Origin: Orbilia blumenaviensis | Taxonomy: Eukaryota; Ascomycota; Orbiliomycetes; Orbiliales; Orbiliaceae | Direction of reading: 5' to 3' | Assembly (NCBI GenBank): GCA_036872755.1 | Contig: JAVHNS010000005.1 | Location: forward strand, 1,860,001 to 1,924,000 | DNA length: 64,000 nucleotides | Shown: positions 1 to 12,352 of the stretch, piece after piece | Numbering within the stretch: the first letter of the stretch is position 1 | Layout: each line of letters starts with the position of its first letter | Notes under the pieces: model-generated | The model's input: the letters and a program-made list of their open reading frames with translations, nothing else | Database searches by the model: none | Told to the model about the DNA's origin: nothing | Translations under genes and position numbers: made by a program

Positions 1-3000
1 CGCCAAACTTCCTCCTCTCGGCGGAAACTGCCTTCTCTACTATTAGGAATTCCCATGACAAGGATCTCAGGCTATGGAAGAGGTACACCCGTCACTATGC
101 CGCCTCTGGCCGGCCACTTGGTGCCATGCTCCTCCAGCAAGGTTTCACCTGCCTCCTTGCTGCATCTACATCTCTGCTGGTCGTCGACCCGAAGCTCCTC
201 AGAGACCGTAACATCCTCGACATCCTCCTCGCTCGGAGCAACAAAACGAAGGAAACAATAATCACACCGGGTTCATCTTCCCCGTCTACTCGGAAATCCC
301 GTCTCAACCGGCTATCATCCCATTCTGATGCCTTGATTACGAATGGCCATGACCATCACCACGATCTGGTTTCCTCCCTTGTCGATATGATAACTGAGAT
401 CCTCGCGCTCGTCGAAGATGGTGCCGACTATCTCCAGGTCGGCAGCGCCTGGCAGCAACGCCTGGCCTTCTCCGTCAAGGCCTACGCCTTCATTTCCTTC
501 TGCAACTGCGTTGAATACCGCCACCGCCACCCAAGTCCTACCCAGCACCTCGACGATCTGGAAGACCGCGACGAGTACGCCGACATTCTCATCAGATTGC
601 TTGAGAGCAGCCTTGAGGACCCTATGCAAATGGTCGACCAGGATCTGGCGAAGACGGTTCTCAAAATCATGGCTATCGTTGGAAAGAATGACCCGTCGTT
701 TGCGGTTGCAGTGATCAGGCTTTTCCCGCGATATATCGTGCGCAGTGGAGCGGAGAAGGAGACCATCCGGGTTGCTGGGAAGTGTTTGGCAAAGGTCCTG
801 CAGACTTTATCACAAGACGCTATGATTACGACGTTGTATACGCTGGGGAATGTGCTTTCTTCAGGAAATCCTGAGAGAGCACTGACGGCAAATACGAGGG
901 AGAAGATGCATCCCGATCTGTTGGATGCCGCTGCCCTTGGGTCTGCGATCTCACTGTCGTTAAACACCGATGAGGAAAAGTTCTTAGTCTACGAACGAGT
1001 TATCGAGGCTATTGTCGGTGTCGCCTGTGAGATGAAAGACGAGAAGATGGTGGAGCTCGCGGCTAGCATCCTTGGACAGAAAGTAGGGAAGGTTAATGGT
1101 GCCGTTGACGCGAAGATTATTGTCGAACTTGCGGTTCTGGCCCTCGCTGGTGGTCCGCTAGAGCTCAAAACCGTTTTGAAGCTTCTCGACCGGCTGGGGA
1201 CGAACGCGGTCGGTGTCCGTGACGTTAATATCGCCGGTGCCGTCCTGGAGGCTAGGATTTATCTGTCTACGCATCTTAAATTGGACAATCCGCTCTACGA
1301 CACCTACCTCACCAGCCTCTTGGAATGTATCATTAACAAGGGCGATGTCCATGAGCAAGATAACCGAAAGCAGATGGAGCCGGACAGCCGGACATCACCG
1401 GTTGAGCCGCCCAAGCTGCGGTTCCTCGCTGGATCACAACTATTCCTACATTTGGATATCGTACAGCTCGCTGCGAGGGAGATATCACAGTTTTTGCAAC
1501 CTCTCGCGATATTACTTAATACTTCTAACTCGGAGAGAACGGAGATGCCGCCGTATAACATCCATTCGAACAAGGATATTCAGCAACTTTTCCGGAACGC
1601 ATGGTTTAACTGCGTCGTTCACGGTTTCTTACGTCAGAGCGAGTTGGTACAGTCGCATGAATCGTTCCTTCGTGTGATCGCACGTCACACACCGCCTCTT
1701 GTTGCTGAGGCGAGGATTAATCACATGGAGAGCGATATGGACCTTAACACCATTCTCAGGCGTGGGATGAACACGCAAAACATCGCAGAGCAGAAACGGA
1801 AGCTATCTAGTGCTATTCCTACGCACGACAGCGAGATCAGGGGGTTGAGTTATCCGAAGGTTATCTTTTTGCAGGCTGCCCTGCTCGTTGAGAGTCTGAG
1901 AGCGTTGGAGGGGGATTGCAGTAAGATACTTACGTATTTTGTGGACCCGTCGTTTAAACATGGCGACGAGGCTACCTGTATGAGTTCCATCGCGGCGGAG
2001 GTTATCAGCATCTACCTCAAGAACGTGCAGCTGGGGAACTTGGAGGCGTTCCGAGCTCCATATGTTTCCAAACAGTTGGTGGAGTTCTTCACTGGCTGCT
2101 GTCATCGGGTTGAGAAGGTGCAGTTTGTTTCCGCCCTTTGCGCGAGTAATATCATAACGGCGGTACCCTCGGCTTTATGCCAGAGATCGTCGGTCTTTGC
2201 GCTGTTGGAGCTGTTGACGATGTTGTGGAACAGCTGTCTGGAGGCGGAGACGGATGAGTACGGCTGGCATTCTATATATCGTAGTAAAGTTGCGAATATA
2301 CAAATCGAGCTGTCGGATTCCTATCCGTTCCGGAAGAAGACGTTGAAGACGTACCATGAACGCGCAAAGGGGTGGTTGCTCCGAGTTTTGGATATCGCGC
2401 CGTTAGACGTTAAGGGCCTGCTGCAGAAGTATTTGGCGACATTCAACGATGAAAACGTGTTTGGACATGTTGCGCTCGGCAGGTCTTTGGCGTATGATGT
2501 TGGTGCGGCGGTGCCGAAGAGTGATCCGAGATTGTCGACTTTGACGGATATTAATCTTGCGTCTGATTTTATGGCGCAGTATACCATTCGTCAGGCGTAT
2601 AGGTATGATGATAACATGCCTGAACATGCGCCGGATTGGATTCACGATTCGGATAGGCCGGACCATATGGCGGAGATTTATGGAAAACATGGGGATGCGC
2701 AGGCATTCTTGACGCATTTGGAGACGAGGGCGGTGAATGGGAAGTTTGTGGCTATCAGTGAGGTTAGGGATATTCTACGGCGGACGGCCGGGTTGCTGTC
2801 TCAATCGCATACGGAGGAAAGTATTCTCATCCAGCATTTTGTGGGGATACCGTTTGCGATATTCACGAAGCAGAGTATTAAGTTAGGAATATCGTTGTGG
2901 ATGGGGGTGTTGAATGAGAACAAGGATATAGCGCCGCGGATCCTGTGTGAGATTGCGAGGAATTGGGAGTTGACGGTTAGGAGGAAGCAGGGGTTGTTTA

Positions 3001-5490
3001 ATCCTACGTTCGATGCTCCTGATGCGTTTAATACGAAGATGGAGTACGTACCTTCCGACAAAGGGGTTTTGACAAAGCATCAAACGGCAGCGATTAACAT
3101 GCTCTCGCCGCATTTGACGCTGTTGAAGTTCCTGAGCAGTCATTTCCATGCATCTAGACATGGGGATCCGAATGTTATTAGGGTCTTTTTGAGGTTGATA
3201 AGGATATCGCTTGTTGGGTTGAAGAACGCGAGTCCGCATCCGTTGGCTAGGGAGGCAAGGTTTCAGTTTATACTTTTTGCGCTGCAGGTGCTGAAGTATA
3301 CGCCTGGGATTATGCCGGCGGTCATGCAGTGGAAGATGAAGGAGGAGATATTTTCGGCGGCGTTGAGTTGGTTTACTTACCAGCCCAGGTGGTCTTATGG
3401 AGGGAATAGGATGCAGTTAAGAGCTGAAGGGTTGGTGATGAAGGAGGTTGCGTTGGCGATTCAGTCACTATCTGCTGTGGGGAATTCGACGGTGAAGAGC
3501 CTGGAGTTGAAGCAGGAGTTACTGTTGTTGCTGTTGGAGAATGAACAGGCTAGGGTTTCGACGTGGATTACACCGTTAGAAGCGCCGAGGAAGCAGGCGC
3601 CTGTTCCCGGGATTGTGCCGCGACAGGTTAGCGATGTTACACTTGTGACGTTGCTACAAACCGCGTGGAACGAGAATCCGGCGTTAGCTATCCAGATGAT
3701 TGGAAGGTTTCCGTCGAAAAGGTATGAAGCGGAGGTTAGGAAGATGATGTTGGCGTACCCCGAGAAGGTGGTTAAGATCCCTGAGGCGCTTTATTACATC
3801 CTTGGGGATAAATTACCTTTGGACGTGAATTTTCAGATGAGGTATCTGCTGTACTGGGCTCCGCTGAATCCGATTTCGGCGGCGACGTATCTTTTGCCGT
3901 CATACGCGAACAATCCGTTTTTGTTGCAGTATGCGGTTCGAGCGTTGGAGAATCATTCGATTGATGTTACGTTCTTTTATGTTCCTCAGTTCGTGCAGAC
4001 GCTCAGGTATGATGCGCTTGGATACGTCGAACGGTGGATTCTCGAAACCGGAACATTCTCGCAGTTGTTCGCACATCAGATTATCTGGAATATGAAGGCG
4101 AATGCTTACAAAGACGAAGATTCGGAGATTCCTGACCCTATCAAGCCGACTTTGGATAAGGTTATGGATCATTTGATATCCAGCTTTTCGCCTGCTGACC
4201 GCAGTTTCTATGAAAGAGAATTTAACTTCTTCGGGGAGGTTACTGCTATTTCTGGAAAACTGAGGCCGTTTATCGGACAGCCTAAGGAGGAGAAGAGGCA
4301 GAAGATTGAAGAGGAACTGAGGAAGATCAAAGTCGACGTCGGGGTTTATTTACCTTCTAACCCGGATGGTATCGTTATCGGTATCGACAGAAAAAGCGGG
4401 AAGCCATTACAAAGTCACGCGAAAGCTCCCTACATGGCGACGTTTAGGGTGAGGAAGAAGGCGAACGCTAGTGTTGCGGGTGATGATGCCGCGGTATCTA
4501 GTCCTAGAGCGGAAAATAGGGTTTCGGCGGGGCTGATGGGGGAAGAGAAGTGGCAGGCTTGTATTTTCAAGGTGGGAGATGATTGTAGGCAGGATATGTT
4601 GGCGTTGCAGTTGATTAGTGCTTTTAGAAGCATCTTTAACAGCGTTGGGTTGGATGTTTTTGTGTTTCCGTATAGGGTTGTGGCGACGGCGCCAGGGGTT
4701 AGTATTTCCCTTTTTTACCTTCCTTTACTTCCCCTTTTTATATCTTTTTGGGAGGGGTGGCTAACGGGTATCGTGGGGGTTTTTATAGTGTGGTGTGATT
4801 GAAGTTCTGCCGGACTCGATATCGAGAGATATGTTAGGACGAGAGGCGGTGAATGGGTTATACGACTACTTCACGACCAAACATGGTGGAGAGGACTCGA
4901 TTAAGTTCCAAGAAGCACGTAGTAATTTCGTGCAGAGTATGGCCGCCTACTCTGTCATTTCTTATCTGCTGCAGTTCAAGGACCGTCATAACGGGAATAT
5001 CATGATTGATGGGTCTGGGCATATTATCCATATCGGTATGTTTCTTTATTCATTTATATTATCTATACATTTGCGGTTCAACGGGTTGCTGATATTAAAT
5101 ATAGACTTCGGATTCTGCTTCGACATCGCCCCTGGTGGCATAACCTTCGAACGTGCGCCCTTCAAACTGACCGCCGAAATGGTTGCCGTGATGGGCGGTA
5201 ACCTCGAATCCCAATCCTACCGCTGGTTCGAAGAGCTCTGTGTAAAAAGCTTTTTAGCATGCAGGCCATACTGCGAACAGTTGGCGCATATGGTTGTGCT
5301 GATGCTCGATAGCGGTCTGCCGTGCTTTAAACCGGAAACTATACAGAACTTCAAGGCGAGGTTTGTGATGGAGAGGAGTGAGAGGGAAGCTGCGGATTAT
5401 ATGAGGGGGCTGGTTAAGAGGGCTTATGGGAGTTATAGTACTAGGGGTTATGATCAGTTCCAGTTGTTGACTAATGGAATTCCTTATTAG
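1..5490 (+). CDS. STT4: Phosphatidylinositol 4-kinase STT4 (PI4K type III alpha), 5'-truncated by the window edge
   Basis: Makes PI4P from phosphatidylinositol at the plasma membrane. The reading frame is open from base 3, so the N-terminus lies outside the window; about 1,775 residues are visible. Exons: 3-4697, 4789-5035, 5105-5490; both introns (91 and 69 nt) fall in the kinase domain. The PIK helical domain runs over roughly visible residues 1190-1370. The kinase domain follows with the Lys-bearing ACIFKVGDDCRQD strand, the catalytic DRHNGN loop (D at visible residue 1630) and the DFG motif (about 1648), split by intron 2. The protein ends NGIPY, matching the invariant N-x-IPY tail of the family. 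Family assignment is near certain from the kinase core and C-terminus; the N-terminal part is helical and less conserved. Confidence 0.96.
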
Positions 5491-6209
5491 GGGGTTTCCG
5501 TTCAGTCTCGTAACCAGATGGGCGCCTGAGACTGGTTTGGAGGTTGTGTTGAGAGTGTTGGATTTTGAAGATAGTATTTTTTTGTTTGTGAGAGTTTTTA
5601 ATTTGATACATTTTATTTTATTTAATTTTTTTGATTTTTTTGATATATTTTTATGTCTCCTCTTCTTGTTCTTGATGTATCTTGTGAGGTTTATTCCTTT
5701 TTCTTGTGCTCTCTTGGACGGCACAGAAGTATCCCATATGATCATGATCGGATGCTGTCCATGTGAGCGAGATCTCACGTTTTGGGTCCATTCGCTCGGG
5801 TTCGCTTACGGTCACACTAACTTAAAATCAGCATTTCTTTCTTGATATTTTGCCGTTTTGGCGTGCATTTGCCTGTGCGCGACAGCTTGGAATTATTACG
5901 TATTAAAACCTTCTTATTCGCCAGCTGCCCGGGAAAATCGAATCAAGTCGGTATCTTCCTTTTTTTTTACTTTTAGATTCTTCTCAACCTTTTTCCTCCC
6001 CTCAACCTTCTTATTCAATATTTTATTTTTTTGGCTCATGATTTTCTCTTTTAGAACTGGGCGACTATAAATTTATGTTAGTGGAATAAAATAGCAACAT
6101 TGACATCGCATCACATCGCGCACGCGGCTGGCGCTCCCCATACTCCCCTCCCATCCTCATCTTATATTAGCAACAATACCACCTAAACATAGTAGTAGTC
6201 TAAAAAATC

Positions 6210-6245
<36 letters not shown>

Positions 6246-6248
6246 ACG
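5491..6248. other. Intergenic region between STT4 and the CDF gene
   Basis: No gene seen. About 5575-5700 is T-rich and probably 3' UTR of STT4. The distal part should hold the promoter of the CDF transporter. It ends in a 32-nt A tract listed separately. Confidence 0.6.
6211..6242 (+). repeat. 32-nt poly(A) tract just upstream of the CDF start codon
   Basis: Uninterrupted run of 32 A residues ending 6 nt before the ATG at 6249. If transcribed, the mRNA has a poly(A) stretch in its leader next to the start codon. Confidence 0.95.
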
Positions 6249-7963
6249 ATGTCCGAAGACACCAGCGTATCCGCTCCAACCTCGCCGGGCGGACCTCCCC
6301 GTCGCAGTTTCACACTTCCCGACTTCCCAACCCCAAGGGCGACTACACCTCTCCTACCATCACTACTACACTCCCCATCATTAGCATCACTCCGTCAACC
6401 CTCTACTCTATCACTGCTAGACACCACATCCGCAACCTTAGCATCTTACCAATTACCATCCGGATCTATATCCTCACTTGGTCCTGATCACGTACACCCC
6501 CAGAATCCACTGCGCAGGGCGTCATTAGCGATGTCTTCGGCTGCATTACGTTCTCAACGGTTAGTTGGGACTAATAATCGACGGTATCAGTGGGAGAGGT
6601 ATAGAACTTCCTCCGAGGATTTGGAAAAGATTGGAAGGAAGAAGGGAGGGAGGAAGTTGAGGGAGTATTATGAAACTGTTAATAGACAGATTGATCGGTA
6701 TATTTGGGTTGATCAGTTGTTGGATTCGGCGTTGGTGCCTAGGTTGGTGGGTGCTTATTCTGGGGGTGGTGGGACGATTCCTGAGGAAGAAGGGGAGGAG
6801 AATGGGGGGGAGGAGAATGGAAGTGCGACGGTTCCCAAGACGCCGTTGAGGAGGCGGCCGAGTTTTGTGAGGAAGATGGCGGATGAGGAGACGCCGCTTT
6901 TGGAGGGTGGTGCTGGGGAGGATGGAGGGGAGGATGAGAGGATTGTGTTAGTACTTATATATTACCCTTTTTTTTGGGGGGAGGGGTTTGGTTTTGCTAA
7001 TATTTTGAGGTACAGGAAGGTGGCGATATATGTGAATCTGGCGGCGAATACGATATTACTGGCCGGAAAGATTGCGGTTACGCTGTTGACTAGCTCGTTG
7101 TCTGTGCTTGCTAGTTTGGTTGATGTATGCCCCCATTATTATTTATCTAAACGTCAAATGAGAAGTTGTAGTAGAAGAGGGTACTAACATCATTAATTAT
7201 ACAGTCAGCGCTCGACTTCCTCTCCACCGCTATAATCGGCCTCACAACCTACCTAATTTCCCGCCGCGACGCCCACCGCTACCCAATTGGCCGCCGACGT
7301 CTCGAACCCATCGGCGTCCTCGTCTTCGCCGTAATAATGATAGTATCGTTCATACAAGTCGCCGTAGAAGCCGTACAACGCCTCGCCGGCCCGGACCACA
7401 CCATAATCCAACTTTCAAACTCCGCGATAGTAATCATGTCAGTTACGGTAGGTATCAAGGGAGCTTGTTACCTATGGTGTCGACTTGTGAAGTCATCCAG
7501 TGTTCAGGCTTTAGCGCAGGATGCGCTGACAGATGTTTATTTTAATACCTTTTCTATATTTTTCCCGTTGGTTGGGTATGCTACTGGTCAGTGGTATTTG
7601 GATCCGTTGGGGGGTTTACTGCTATCCCTATACGTCGTCTTCAGCTGGTCCAAAACATCGTTAGAGCATATAGACCACCTGACGGGGAGTGCGGCTCCAG
7701 CGGAGGATAGGAATTTGATATTATACGTCTGTATGAGGTTTGCTAGATGTATTAGGAAGATCACGGGGGTGCAGGCTTATTATAGCGGGGATAGGATTAA
7801 TGTTGAGGTTGAGGTTGTTTTTGACGAGGATTTGAGTTTGAGGGATAGCCATGATGTTGCGGAGGCGCTTGGTTGGACGGTGGAGAGTCTGCCGTTTGTG
7901 GAGAGGTGTTTTGTGCATACGGATTATAGTGGGGAGAATCCGACGACGCATTTGGAGAGGTAG
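6249..7963 (+). CDS. Cation diffusion facilitator, Mn-CDF type (MTP8-11-like)
   Basis: Membrane metal/proton antiporter, probably exporting Mn2+ into an organelle. Exons: 6249-6946, 7016-7124, 7205-7963, giving 521 aa; intron 2 ends with a TACTAAC branch site near its acceptor. The first about 235 residues are a cytosolic Ser/Pro-rich and acidic extension. The six-helix CDF core follows. TM2 carries D269-x3-D273 (DSALD) and TM5 carries D375-x3-D379 (DALTD). A DxxxD pair in both TM2 and TM5 is the known signature of the Mn-CDF branch, whereas Zn-CDFs have HxxxD. The C-terminal cytosolic domain (about residues 430-520) has the usual ferredoxin-like pattern ending HTDY. Substrate is inferred from the motif only. 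Confidence 0.93.
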
Positions 7964-10123
7964 ATTTCTCTCTTCTTTTTTTCTTTCTTGGTTTTTGGTT
8001 TTGTGGTATGGGTTTTGGTTGTGGTTAAAGGAGTTTTTGTTTGGGGATGGAGTTTTTTTCTCTCTCTTCTAGGTCTTGGAGGGAGGGGAGTATGATACAG
8101 ATTGTTCTCGACCGATTGGCGAGCCGATTCGGATGGCTCCGAGGCAGTATAAAAAACGAAGAATCTAGATAATATAGTTATAGACAAGGCCATTCGGATG
8201 ATACCGAGGAGTTTTGAAACTGATACCAGTTGCCGATAGGATTTCGATCAAGTCCCCTTTGGCTAGGCTCCAAAGAGTCAACTCGATCCGTTGCATCGCT
8301 TGATTTCTGTGAAATTTTTTTAAAAAGAGGATTTTAAAACATGTTTCCGGGTTTATTTTTTACGCTGTTTCTGATCACTTGGCTTATGGTTTGGTAAAGC
8401 TGGTGGGGGGTCTGGTTTTCTTTCCTCTTGAAAAACGAGAGTTTGGCGTTGAAGGTTGGATTGGTTAAGTATTTAGTCATACGAAGGAGTACGTATATGC
8501 AAAGTCTCAAGAAGCTTCGCCGGGAGCTCCGGTCATTTGTTAAGTTATGACTGGGGAGAAAAAGTAGTCGCCTGATAGTCGACATCATGAGATCTGCAAC
8601 GGAAGCGCTGGGTATGCTTGAAGAGAAAAAAAGGCGGGACGTTTATCGAGTTGCGGGAAGGGTCTGGAATTCGTTTCATCATGTTTCGTTTTATAAAATA
8701 TTGTACAGTATGGGCTTTTTATTTGCACAGCCTCAATAAATATAATATTATCGCAAGTATTATAGGAAAGGAAAGGAAGAAATATAGTGGGAAATTCCGT
8801 GAATCGAAACTTCAAGTAGGGGATTAAGCCTATAGGAGCTGGGAGAGGTTGATTGTGTAATTGTATGTGGTGGGTACATGTTACGTATGCTTCGCGCCGA
8901 CACTGCTAAAACATCACATTTGGCGTTTCTACTCCAGGCTTGGAAATCTGATTGATCTTGTTCTAGGCATCGAGTTTTAAAGATCCCGTTGACCTAAAAG
9001 GTAGGGGAGGGGGGAATTATGATCTGATCGGACAGATTCTAATACCTGGACTATCATTTAGCGAGAGAATGGGTGGGGAAAAAATGTTTCCGCAGAGGAA
9101 AATAAAAACTATGGATTGGATTCACGGCGTACGTATGATATTTTTCAGCTCGGACCCGGGTTGCGGTCGATAACGTTTATGATATAACGCTGGTTGAGTA
9201 GCAGAACCGTCTTACTGGTGTTTCAGCGGGCTTTAGCCCGGACGGACCCTGTCGATGAAGCGCTTGGCGCTTGAGGCATGTTGCACAAAACGGGAGTGTT
9301 GACAGGGGTTATGATTGTTGGACTTTCACGCTTTTGGGCTTAGCTTAGCCCTTTTGGTATCATGTAGACATCTAGATTTCCTAAATGGGGGGCAGATCTT
9401 AGGAATTCAAGAAGGGTATTCGACGGGATCTGTCGAATATGGCCTGAGATGTCCCAAAAGGGACCTGCTTTGTGGTATTTCCCGATTAGGACGTCGTTAT
9501 AAACGCAATATTTCCAAAACTTCGTTTGCTGGGTTGACGCCGGCAGGTTTCGAGACGAGAAGCCACACACACTACACCACGCACACATACATATGGTAAT
9601 GATGACAATGATCGTGTACCAGGATCTTTATTCTTTTGATGTTATAGTCTTTTTAGTGGGCTGAGTTTTTAAGCTCCTTGTTTAAGGGATCCATCAGGTT
9701 TACCCCCCGCCAAGAGAGACCCACATGTGGGCGGGATAGTTAGATGGGTGGATGCTGAAGCTTGTTCATATAAACATGTATATATACTATTTTCCCACTG
9801 CTTCCTCCTCTTCACTTTTTCTCTTTCGTTTCTCCACCCAGCGCAAAACCTTTCCATCTCTCCTCCCCCCTTCACTCTTTTTTTCCCTTTCTCCATTCTT
9901 TTTCACCTCTGGGAGGTTTGAGCTGTTCTGTGAACGCTCGTTTTTATTCGTATCTTCGTACGTAAGATTATATTTTTACTAAAAGACACAGGTTGTCGTT
10001 TCATTCATTTGAGGCAGGGCCTTTTTTTATATTCTCGTTTTCCCCTTATATCTCTTTGTCGCTCCCTCTTTTATACCCTCCTTATAAATACCTTTTTTGT
10101 TTTTGCTACACAAATCCGCAAAA
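7964..10123. other. Intergenic region, 2.2 kb, no gene recognised
   Basis: Starts with a T/G-rich 3' UTR-like stretch to about 8060. Two similar about 20-nt segments containing ATTCGGATG and CCGAGG occur near 8120 and 8190. Short hairpins lie at 9225-9280 (CGGGCTTTAGCCCG, then AGCGCTTGGCGCTT). The last 350 bases are C/T-rich, as expected of a fungal promoter and leader. Short open frames here lack coding character. Confidence 0.5.
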
Positions 10124-11929
10124 ATGAAGACTTCCACTTTAATAGTTGCCCCTTTGCTTCTTTCCATTTCCTCGGCGAGTATCCTTGGAAAGCTATTCGG
10201 ACGTAACGACGTTGAATCGCGGCAGATCGAAGCTGCTGACGAGCCAGGTAAATTCTGATAATATCTTTGTCGTTTGAATGGTATATTATATAATTTGGTG
10301 TCTAACATCGGGTGATTGGATAGCGTACACAATCTTAAAACGTACTGAAAAGGTCGGCACGAACGACACCTCTCCAATCCTTGGCACTGGCACAGCGGGC
10401 ATCATCACAACGACCACCGACGTTGCTCCACCCGAGAGAACGAACGGTAGAGGTCGCAATGGTCGTAACGGCCGAAACGGACGTAATGGCCGCAACCGAG
10501 CCGGGAATGGTAGGAATCGTCTAGGCAATGGACGAAACCGTGGAAACAACAACGGGAGGAACAGGAATGGAGACGACGACGACGATGATGACAACGACCG
10601 GGATGACGACGATAACCGAGGGAATGGACGTGGACGTGGAGGAAACGGTAGAGGAAGGAATGGAAGAGGAGGTCATGATGATGGTGACGATGACGATTCT
10701 ACAACTATCACCAAGACAAGGCTCAGGACTACTGAGACCACTGTTGTAGTTTCAGAGACCGATGGAGCTGGAGAGGAGCCTACTTCTACTGATGAGGCTG
10801 GCGCTGATCCAACTACTGATGAGGCTGGTGCTGAACCTACTGATGATACTGAAGCTTCTTCTACTACTGAGGGGTTCAGGATTATTCCCACCAGCGAGCT
10901 TGAGGGTGTCGAGTCCGTCCCCACTGCTGATGCTTTGCAACATCCTGAGCCCGTTCTGGAATATGCTTCTGCCCCCACTACTGCTCCAGCTAAGGAGGAA
11001 GGACGTGTTGTTACTGTTACAAAGCATGAACGAGTAAGCTTCCCTTTCATTGGGTTTATACAATTTATATGAAATTGTCAATATCTAACTAATCCAAAAA
11101 AAAGGTCGTCGTCACCAAAACCGAGCGAGTTCGCGAGGACGCCAGAACAGTCACCAAGACCGAACGAGTCCGCGAAACCGTCACCAAAACTGAAAGGGTC
11201 CGAGATGAAAGAACCGTCACCAAGACCGAGCGTGTCCAAGAAACCGTCACAAAGACAGAGAAGGTCCGCGAAACCGTCACTGAAAAGGAAACGGTTCGTG
11301 AGGGCGGAGAAGTTGTCACCGTTACTGTGACGACTTGCACCGAAACCCCAACCGCCGCTCATGAGACTTTGACGTCTACCACTGAGACTATTGCTGCTGA
11401 TGCGGAGACTACCACGGCTACTGAGCATGTAATGCAGTCTGAGACTACTGCTGTGGTTCACGAGACTACCACCGCTGTAGAACATGAGACTACTACCACT
11501 GAAGAAGTTGCAGCTCATGAGACTACTACTGAGGAAGTCGCGGCCCATGAGACTACTACTACTGAGGAAGTCGCGGCCCATGAGACTACTACTACTGAGG
11601 AAGTCGCGGCCCATGAGACTACCACCACTGAAGAGGTTGCTGCTCACGAAACAACCACCGTAGCAGCTGAGCATGAGACCACCACAACTGCCGTCGCAGA
11701 ACACGAGACAACCACTGCCGTTGTGGAGCATGAGACGCCTACTGTCGTCGCAGAGCACGAGACTACCACCACTACAGTCGCAGAGCACGAAACCACCACT
11801 GCGGTTGCAGAGCACGAAACTACTGCCGCTGTTGTGGAGCATACGACATTGACCACTATCGTCCGTGAGTCGAAGTATACTCCACCTCCTCAGCACGAAG
11901 CTATGAAGCGTGATGTTGGAGGATGTTAA
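10124..11929 (+). CDS. Secreted repetitive polyampholyte protein
   Basis: Not a family I recognise. Exons: 10124-10247, 10324-11033, 11105-11929; 552 aa. Exon 1, found from its ATG and the phase match across intron 1, encodes a signal peptide (MKTSTLIVAPLLLSISSAS). The mature part is modular. An Arg-Gly-Asn region with repeated NGR units is interrupted by poly-Asp tracts (about residues 95-180). A Thr/Glu/Ala-rich acidic linker follows. Exon 3 opens with about six copies of a 10-12 residue unit based on VTKTERVRET. Then come about 15 units of the HETTTxxEE type. A dibasic KR lies six residues before the end, leaving DVGGC. The composition suggests a wall-associated or extracellular-matrix protein; the role is unknown. 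Confidence 0.82.
11483..11644 (+). repeat. 33-nt coding tandem repeat (five units)
   Basis: Units start at 11483, 11516, 11546, 11579 and 11612 with CATGAGACTAC and run 33 nt (one is 30 nt). They encode HETTTTEEVAA-type repeats in the preceding gene. Units three and four are nearly identical, suggesting recent copy-number change. Confidence 0.9.
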
Positions 11930-12352
11930 AGGAGTCTGAAGAGAGCTGAGGCTTGAGGCCTTTTTTTCTTCTTAAAAATCTTTTAATATTTTACTTCGTC
12001 GATTCTGCATGGTATTTTTTGTCCCTTAATTTCTAGTTTCTGTCTTATGTTGGTGGTTTTGTTTCTTCTTCTTTGTTATTTTGTTTGGGGATACCATTAT
12101 TCTTTTACAGGAAATAGCATTCTGTTGGCGATATTGATTACTAGTTTTTTTTCTCATAGCCGTTGATTCGGCCAAGAAAGGTTGTGTGTGGGACCATTTA
12201 ATAAAATGGTCTACGGAGTGTAGCTAGGTAGTGGGAGTGACGAATAAGAAGAAAACCAAAAGCTAGATACCCATGATATCACGATCTATAACACAAAAGA
12301 ATTCGCTCCCAGTATACTTCTGTATCTACCGTACAATAAAAATGTAAAAGGT
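11930..12352. other. Convergent 3' region between the repeat protein and an F-box gene
   Basis: T-rich first half, consistent with the 3' UTR of the secreted protein. No open frame or structure of note. Confidence 0.5.
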
